From Enterococcus diestrammenae (lineage in GTDB: Bacteria > Bacillota > Bacilli > Lactobacillales > Enterococcaceae), in the NCBI RefSeq assembly GCF_009933255.1, contig NZ_MAEI01000054.1, positions 372,001 to 436,000 of the forward strand: a stretch of DNA of 64,000 nucleotides. Direction: 5' to 3'. Below the pieces are notes generated by a model. The model worked only from the letters and a program-made list of their open reading frames with translations, searched no databases and was not told the origin of the DNA. The position numbers and the translations under genes are program-made. Below, one piece after another: positions 59,692-64,000 of this stretch; positions within the stretch are counted from its first letter, which is position 1, and every line of letters starts with the position of its first letter.

Positions 59692-59933
59692 AAGTCAACC
59701 AAATCCTTGATAGCTTTCTCGTATTGCACCATCACGGAGTCGACAATGGCATCCACATCAACTTCATCTTCCGCTTTGACAATTTTTACAGAGCCGTCCG
59801 TTTCAAAAAGATAACGAATCGATTCGCCAGTTTTCAAATTTAGCTTCTCCTTGACTTCGAGGGGAATGGTGGTGACATCACTATTTCCTGATTTTCGCAC
59901 CTTATATTTTTTATCGGTATCTACATGACTCAT
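59688..59933 (-). CDS. AbrB-type antitoxin of the Doc pair
   Basis: An ~81-residue protein with an AbrB/MazE swapped-hairpin domain (KKYKVRKSGNSDVTTIPLEV, LNLKTGESIRYLFE) and an acidic C-terminus likely to bind Doc. Classic Doc partners are Phd-type, so this is an antitoxin exchange. AAAGGAGATG is upstream; ATG 59933 is preferred to GTG 59942, which overlaps the ribosome site. On the minus strand TTTACT and TATAAT are 17 bp apart just upstream. Confidence 0.82.
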   Translation of the reverse strand: MSHVDTDKKYKVRKSGNSDVTTIPLEVKEKLNLKTGESIRYLFETDGSVKIVKAEDEVDVDAIVDSVMVQYEKAIKDLVDL

Positions 59934-60087
59934 AGTAATCACATCTCCTTTTTGGATATACTTTATTATAATGTATCTATTCGTGATAGTAAATCGCTTT
60001 TACCAGGTAAGGGAAATTGGCAAAAATAGCAGACTTCGAATGCCGATGAAGAACATCAAATATCCAGCTTTTCCCCAAAAAGTGCTT

Positions 60088-60114
60088 AAGCTTTTTGGCG
60101 AAAAGCTTTTTTTA
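60088..60114 (+). terminator. Rho-independent terminator without an obvious gene
   Basis: AAGCTTTT and AAAAGCTT with a short loop are followed by a T-run. It lies in the 390-base gap between the Doc pair and gudD, which otherwise shows no gene; it may insulate gudD from upstream transcription. Confidence 0.55.
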
Positions 60115-60333
60115 TTACGCAAAAAATCTCTTTCATGTTCCAGAAACCTTACAAATTTTCTGATTAGGAAGAAATCCCTTGTTCTATCAAGGCTTTGATT
60201 TACTTCGCCCTTTGATAGTTGTTCGCTGTAACATTTAAAAGGGGGTTTTTCGAAAAATCTTTGGTGTTGGTAATATAGCCCTGCTGTCTTTGTGAAGATA
60301 TAATCAAGCCATCAAGAAAGTGGAGGTAGCAAG

Positions 60334-61659
60334 ATGGTTCCCAAAATTGTAAAAATGGAAGTCGTACCAGTAGCCGGCTATGACAGCATGCTGATGAATC
60401 TCAGTGGTGCCCACGGTCCTTACTTTACACGGAATATCGTGATTTTAACTGATGATCAAGGACGCACCGGGTTAGGGGAAGTTCCTGGAGGCGAAAAAAT
60501 TAGAACAACTTTGGAAGCGGTTCAAGAGTTAGTCGTGGGCCGACCGGTTGGCGAATATAAAAACATTGTAAAAGACATTCAAGACAAATACAGTCAGCTA
60601 GATGAAGGCGGTCGGGGAGCCCAAACCTTTGACTTGCGGACGACGGTGCATGTGATGACCGCGGTGGAAGCACCTTTGTTGGACTTGTTAGGCCAGCACT
60701 TAAACGTCCCTGTGGCGGCTCTTTTAGGGGATGGTCAAGTACGGGAATCCGTGAAGTTCTTAGGCTATTTGTTCTATGTGGCGGATAAAAACAAAACCGA
60801 CTTGCCTTATTTGGAACATGATGATGACTCCGATGCGTGGGGACGTTTGCGCCGGGAAGAGGCGATGACGCCAGAAGCGATTGTGGCTTTGGCGAAAGCG
60901 GCCCATGAGCGTTATGGCTTTGAAGATTTCAAACTAAAAGGCGGCGTGTTACCGGGACCAGAAGAAGTCAAAGCAGTACGGGCCTTGAAAGAAGCCTTTC
61001 CAAATGCCCGCATCACCTTGGATCCTAATGGCGGCTGGTTGTTGAAAGACGCATTGGAATATGCTAAAGACTTAAAAGATATCGTAGCTTACGTGGAAGA
61101 TCCATGTGGGGCGGAAGGCGTCTTTTCCGGTCGGGAAACGATGGCAGAATTCCGACGCCTGACTGGTTGTCCGACAGCAACCAATATGGTGGCAACCGAT
61201 TGGCGGGAGATGAAAGCTTCCATTCGTTTGGATAGTGTGACGATTCCGTTGGCGGATCCGCATTTTTGGACGATGCAAGGTAGCGTGCGGGTGGCGCAAA
61301 TGTGTCACGATTTCGACTACACATGGGGCGTCCATTCCAACAATCACTTCGATATTTCCTTGGCAATGGTGGCCCACACTTGTGCCGCAGCGCCAGGTGA
61401 AGTCAATGCTGCCGATACCCACTGGATTTGGCAAGATGGCCAAGGCTTGACCAAGCACTCACCAGAAATCCATGACGGAGCGATTGCCGTTCCTAAAGAT
61501 GTTCCAGGGCTAGGCTTGGAATTGGATCGGGAAAAATTGGCCGCGGCTCATGCTTTGTATTTGGAAAAAGGCCTCGGTGCCAGAAACGATGCCATCGCCA
61601 TGCAGTACTTGATCCCTGGCTGGGAGTTTGATCCAAAACGGCCATCTTTGGTGCGTTAA
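60334..61659 (+). CDS. gudD: Glucarate dehydratase
   Basis: A 441-residue enolase-superfamily enzyme of usual GudD length. The catalytic lysine pair is in FKLKGGVL, metal ligands in LDPNGGW and VEDPCG, then TNMVATDW and HSNNHFDI with the catalytic histidine. It dehydrates D-glucarate (and often L-idarate) to 5-keto-4-deoxyglucarate. TGGAGGT lies 7 bases before the ATG. First gene of a four-gene catabolic run. Confidence 0.95.
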   Translation: MVPKIVKMEVVPVAGYDSMLMNLSGAHGPYFTRNIVILTDDQGRTGLGEVPGGEKIRTTLEAVQELVVGRPVGEYKNIVKDIQDKYSQLDEGGRGAQTFDLRTTVHVMTAVEAPLLDLLGQHLNVPVAALLGDGQVRESVKFLGYLFYVADKNKTDLPYLEHDDDSDAWGRLRREEAMTPEAIVALAKAAHERYGFEDFKLKGGVLPGPEEVKAVRALKEAFPNARITLDPNGGWLLKDALEYAKDLKDIVAYVEDPCGAEGVFSGRETMAEFRRLTGCPTATNMVATDWREMKASIRLDSVTIPLADPHFWTMQGSVRVAQMCHDFDYTWGVHSNNHFDISLAMVAHTCAAAPGEVNAADTHWIWQDGQGLTKHSPEIHDGAIAVPKDVPGLGLELDREKLAAAHALYLEKGLGARNDAIAMQYLIPGWEFDPKRPSLVR

Positions 61660-61736
61660 CAAGCTAGGCTGTCAGGGGCCGGCCGCGACGGTGCGGCTAG
61701 CCCGTGAAGTCCTAGATGGAGAGAGGAAATGACGAA

Positions 61737-62639
61737 ATGAAGTTTGAGATAGAGAAGATCAAAGGGATTATCGTGCCCTTGATTACCCCGGTGGATGCCG
61801 AGGAAAAAATCGATGAAACCCGCTTGCGAAAAATCGTCAACCACGTGATTGATCACGGTGTTCACGGCATTTTAGCCTTTGGTAGTAACAGCGAGTTTTA
61901 CATGTTTGAAGACGAGGAAATGGTGCAAGCCACCCGCATCATTTGCGAGGAAGCCAATGGTCGGGTGCCGGTCTTCTTCGGAATGGGCAAGATTCGCACC
62001 AGTCACAGTGTGGCGCTAGCGAAAAAAGCGGCGGAACTGCCAGTAGCTGGGATTTCCATTTTGCAACCGATGTTTATCAAACCCACTGACGAAGCCTTGT
62101 ACAACCACTTCCGGAAGATTGCGGAAGCCGTACCCGAAACCATGGTCCTACTCTATAACAATCCTGGACGAGCTGGTTACACTATGAGTTTGCCAGTCGT
62201 TCGTCGTTTGGCTCATGATGTGGCCAATATCGTGGGGATGAAGGATTCCAGCGGTGACGTGACTTACTTAAGTGAAGTCATCCGCCAAAACCAAGACGTG
62301 GACTTCCGGGTGATGGCGGGAAAAGACACGATTGTCTATCCAGCCTTGGCAGTGGGAGCAGTGGGGAGCGTTTGTTCCACCGCCAATATGTACACCGAGT
62401 TGGTGGCAGGCATTTACGACAAATTTGTCGCGGGGGATCTTAAAGGAGCCTTGGAGAATCAATTCAAATTGAATCCGATTCGGTTATCCCAAGATGCCGC
62501 CAGTTTCCCGGCAGCCACCAAAGATATGGCCAACTTGATGGGCTTGGACATGGGGGCTTCGATTTTACCGACGGAAGCCACCACCGGAGTTATTTTGGAA
62601 AAGATGAAAAACGAGATGAAAGCAGGCGGCTTTTTATAA
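61737..62639 (+). CDS. DapA-family lyase/aldolase of glucarate catabolism
   Basis: A 300-residue DHDPS/NAL-superfamily protein. The Schiff-base lysine is in VGMKDSSGD and the tyrosine in LYNNPGRAGY; the N-terminus reads GIIVPLITPVD, with FGSNSEFYMF replacing the usual GTTGE loop. Relatives include KdgD-type 5-keto-4-deoxyglucarate dehydratases. Because glycerate kinase and tartronate semialdehyde reductase follow directly, an aldolase giving pyruvate and tartronate semialdehyde (the role of the unrelated GarL) is more consistent; this is inference. ATG 61737 has GAGAGG 10 bases upstream and is preferred to ATG 61716. Confidence 0.85.
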   Translation: MKFEIEKIKGIIVPLITPVDAEEKIDETRLRKIVNHVIDHGVHGILAFGSNSEFYMFEDEEMVQATRIICEEANGRVPVFFGMGKIRTSHSVALAKKAAELPVAGISILQPMFIKPTDEALYNHFRKIAEAVPETMVLLYNNPGRAGYTMSLPVVRRLAHDVANIVGMKDSSGDVTYLSEVIRQNQDVDFRVMAGKDTIVYPALAVGAVGSVCSTANMYTELVAGIYDKFVAGDLKGALENQFKLNPIRLSQDAASFPAATKDMANLMGLDMGASILPTEATTGVILEKMKNEMKAGGFL

Positions 62640-62655
62640 GTAGAGGAGGGACATC

Positions 62656-63789
62656 ATGGAACCAAAAAAAATTGTGATTGCCATGGATTCCTTCAAAGGT
62701 AGTGCCACCAGCTTGGAATTGGCAGATTGGTTGGAAAGCGGGATTCACCGGGTGCAACCAGACATTCAAGTGACGAAAATACCGATTGCTGATGGTGGCG
62801 AGGGGACGATTGCGGCCTTGATGCTAGCTTTAAATGGGCGGTGTCTGACAGTCGAAGTCAACAATCCCCTCGGTGAAGCCACCAAGGCCTTCTTTGGGAT
62901 CACCGACCAGCAAGTGGCCTTTATTGAAATGGCCAAAGCTAGCGGGATTACCTTGATTGAGCAAACGGAAGCCAATGCGTTGCAAGCTTCCAGCTACGGC
63001 TTAGGGCAATTGATCGTGGCAGCCCTGGATCAAGGGGCCAAGGAAATCTATGTCGGCATCGGCGGCAGTGCTACCAATGATGGTGGCGTGGGGATGGCCC
63101 AAGCGTTGGGAGTCTCTTTCAAAGATGCCCACGGACAGGAAATCGCTCCGGGGGCAGCCGGCTTGGCAGAGTTGGCTACGATTGATATTTCCCAGCTGGA
63201 TCCTCGGGTGTCCCAGACAGCTTTTCACATGCTGTCAGACGTGGCCAATCCTTTGACAGGAGACAATGGCGCAATCCGCATTTACGGTGGGCAAAAAGGC
63301 TTACCGGAACATCGAATGGCAGAAGTCGATGGGTGGATGCAACAGTATCGCCAGCGGATTTCTGACTTAGTCGGGGAAGATATCGGTGCCAGAGCCGGTG
63401 CTGGCGCTGCCGGTGGGGTAGGGACGGCTTTGATGGCTTTTTGTCAGGCGGACTTTTACCAAGGTATCGACAAAATCCTCGAGCTGCTACAAGTCGAGAA
63501 GCAGATGGCTACCGCCAATGCCGTCATTACCGGCGAAGGCTTTATGGATGCTCAGAGTATCAACGGCAAAGCCCCGATTGGCATTGCCAAAATGGCGAAG
63601 CGCTATGATTTGCCGGTGATTGCCATCGTCGGCGGCGCAGCGGATGAGTTGGCACCGCTTTATGAAGCCGGCATCGATTTGGTGCTGGGGGCAGTCAATC
63701 GGCCCATGACCTTAGCAGAGGCCATGGACCATGTCAAAATCAACGTGATCAACGCGGGAGAAACAGCAGCCCGTGCATTAATGATATGA
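62656..63789 (+). CDS. garK: Glycerate kinase
   Basis: A 377-residue GarK/GlxK-family kinase (IAMDSFKGSATSLELADWL at the start, PIADGGEGT, GIGGSATNDGGVGMAQALG, GAGAAGGVGTALMAF, ITGEGFMDAQS). It phosphorylates D-glycerate to 2-phosphoglycerate, the last dedicated step of the glucarate route. GAGGAGGG lies 5-8 bases upstream, and the gap to the preceding gene is 16 bases. Confidence 0.95.
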   Translation: MEPKKIVIAMDSFKGSATSLELADWLESGIHRVQPDIQVTKIPIADGGEGTIAALMLALNGRCLTVEVNNPLGEATKAFFGITDQQVAFIEMAKASGITLIEQTEANALQASSYGLGQLIVAALDQGAKEIYVGIGGSATNDGGVGMAQALGVSFKDAHGQEIAPGAAGLAELATIDISQLDPRVSQTAFHMLSDVANPLTGDNGAIRIYGGQKGLPEHRMAEVDGWMQQYRQRISDLVGEDIGARAGAGAAGGVGTALMAFCQADFYQGIDKILELLQVEKQMATANAVITGEGFMDAQSINGKAPIGIAKMAKRYDLPVIAIVGGAADELAPLYEAGIDLVLGAVNRPMTLAEAMDHVKINVINAGETAARALMI

Positions 63790-63805
63790 GAAAGGTGAAT
63801 GAATA

Positions 63806-64000
63806 ATGAAAGTTGGATTTGTAGGTTTAGGAATTATGGGACGTCCCATGGCAAAAAATGTCGTCAAAGCAGGCTATGAAGTGACGGTTTTTGACTTTAA
63901 TCAAGAAGCGATTGACGATTTGGTGGCTCACGGCGCGAAGGCAGCTGACAGCGGAAAAGCTGCCGCCGAAGAAGCCGATGTGGTCATCACCATGTTGCCA
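63806..64000 (+). CDS. garR: 2-hydroxy-3-oxopropionate (tartronate semialdehyde) reductase, partial
   Basis: The first 65 codons of a beta-hydroxyacid dehydrogenase: KVGFVGLGIMGRPMAKNVV (NAD-binding GxGxxG), VFDFNQEAIDDL, and EEADVVITMLP. In this operon it should reduce tartronate semialdehyde to D-glycerate for the kinase upstream. AAAGGTGA precedes the ATG by 8 bases. The gene runs past the window edge. Confidence 0.9.
   Translation, partial: MKVGFVGLGIMGRPMAKNVVKAGYEVTVFDFNQEAIDDLVAHGAKAADSGKAAAEEADVVITMLP

Overview
The window looks like chromosome of a low-GC Gram-positive bacterium of the order Lactobacillales, probably an Enterococcus or close relative. Evidence is the strong AGGAGG ribosome sites, many Rho-independent terminators, poly(glycerophosphate) teichoic-acid enzymes, RNase J2, luxS, PadR/permease pairs, the UPF0173-ytoI-nrnA gene order and cre-type catabolite sites. 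The genus is an inference. No rRNA or tRNA gene was seen.

Layout. (1) 1-18250 is an AT-rich cell-surface polymer cluster: three large CDP-glycerol/glycosyltransferase fusion proteins (the first cut by the window edge), a nucleotide-sugar epimerase, two sets of 'GT2 plus large multi-pass membrane protein', galU, one GtrA-type flippase, an intact membrane-anchored glycerophosphodiesterase and a decayed copy of it. Together these read as a teichoic/lipoteichoic acid synthesis and glycosylation locus of the CsbB-GtcA-YfhO type. (2) 18258-24180 is a GC-rich island of poorly known genes: an orphan protein, a DUF4373/DnaD-like protein with a very long low-complexity linker, a sigma-70-like factor, two tiny proteins (one DUF2922) and a Trp/Arg-rich membrane protein with 12-residue repeats. 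Three upstream regions here share a promoter-like element. (3) 24199-28873 is sulfur/redox metabolism: a Cys/Met PLP lyase with cre sites, a cystine-type symporter broken by an amber codon, and a CoA-disulfide reductase-like flavoenzyme. (4) 29101-48500 is mixed housekeeping: UDP-GlcNAc 2-epimerase, flavodoxin, luxS, PadR/permease, an AraC regulator with a GH2 glycosidase, asd, aldo/keto reductase, SDR, RNase J2 and small membrane proteins. (5) 48800-52225 has a frameshifted MFS exporter and a lone trpB preceded by a Trp-rich leader peptide, an attenuator and a tandem duplication. (6) 52248-59942 has toxin-antitoxin loci (one intact RelE/ParE-type pair, one antitoxin relic, one Doc pair), an IS607-type element with TnpB, and the ytkL-ytoI-nrnA block. 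(7) 60334-64000 is a D-glucarate catabolic operon (gudD, DapA-family lyase, glycerate kinase, tartronate semialdehyde reductase) running off the window.

Two themes cross the regions. First, an 18-bp inverted repeat, GCGTAAT-N4-ATTACGC with one or two mismatches, occurs five times, all intergenic, mostly before the sulfur/redox genes, the sigma gene and the GH2 gene. Second, an unusual number of genes are broken: an old GDPD relic, the symporter (TAG), a GNAT (TAA), a YafQ toxin (TAA, antitoxin intact), an MFS exporter (two T-run deletions) and an antitoxin relic. This suggests relaxed selection or, for the T-run cases, sequence error.
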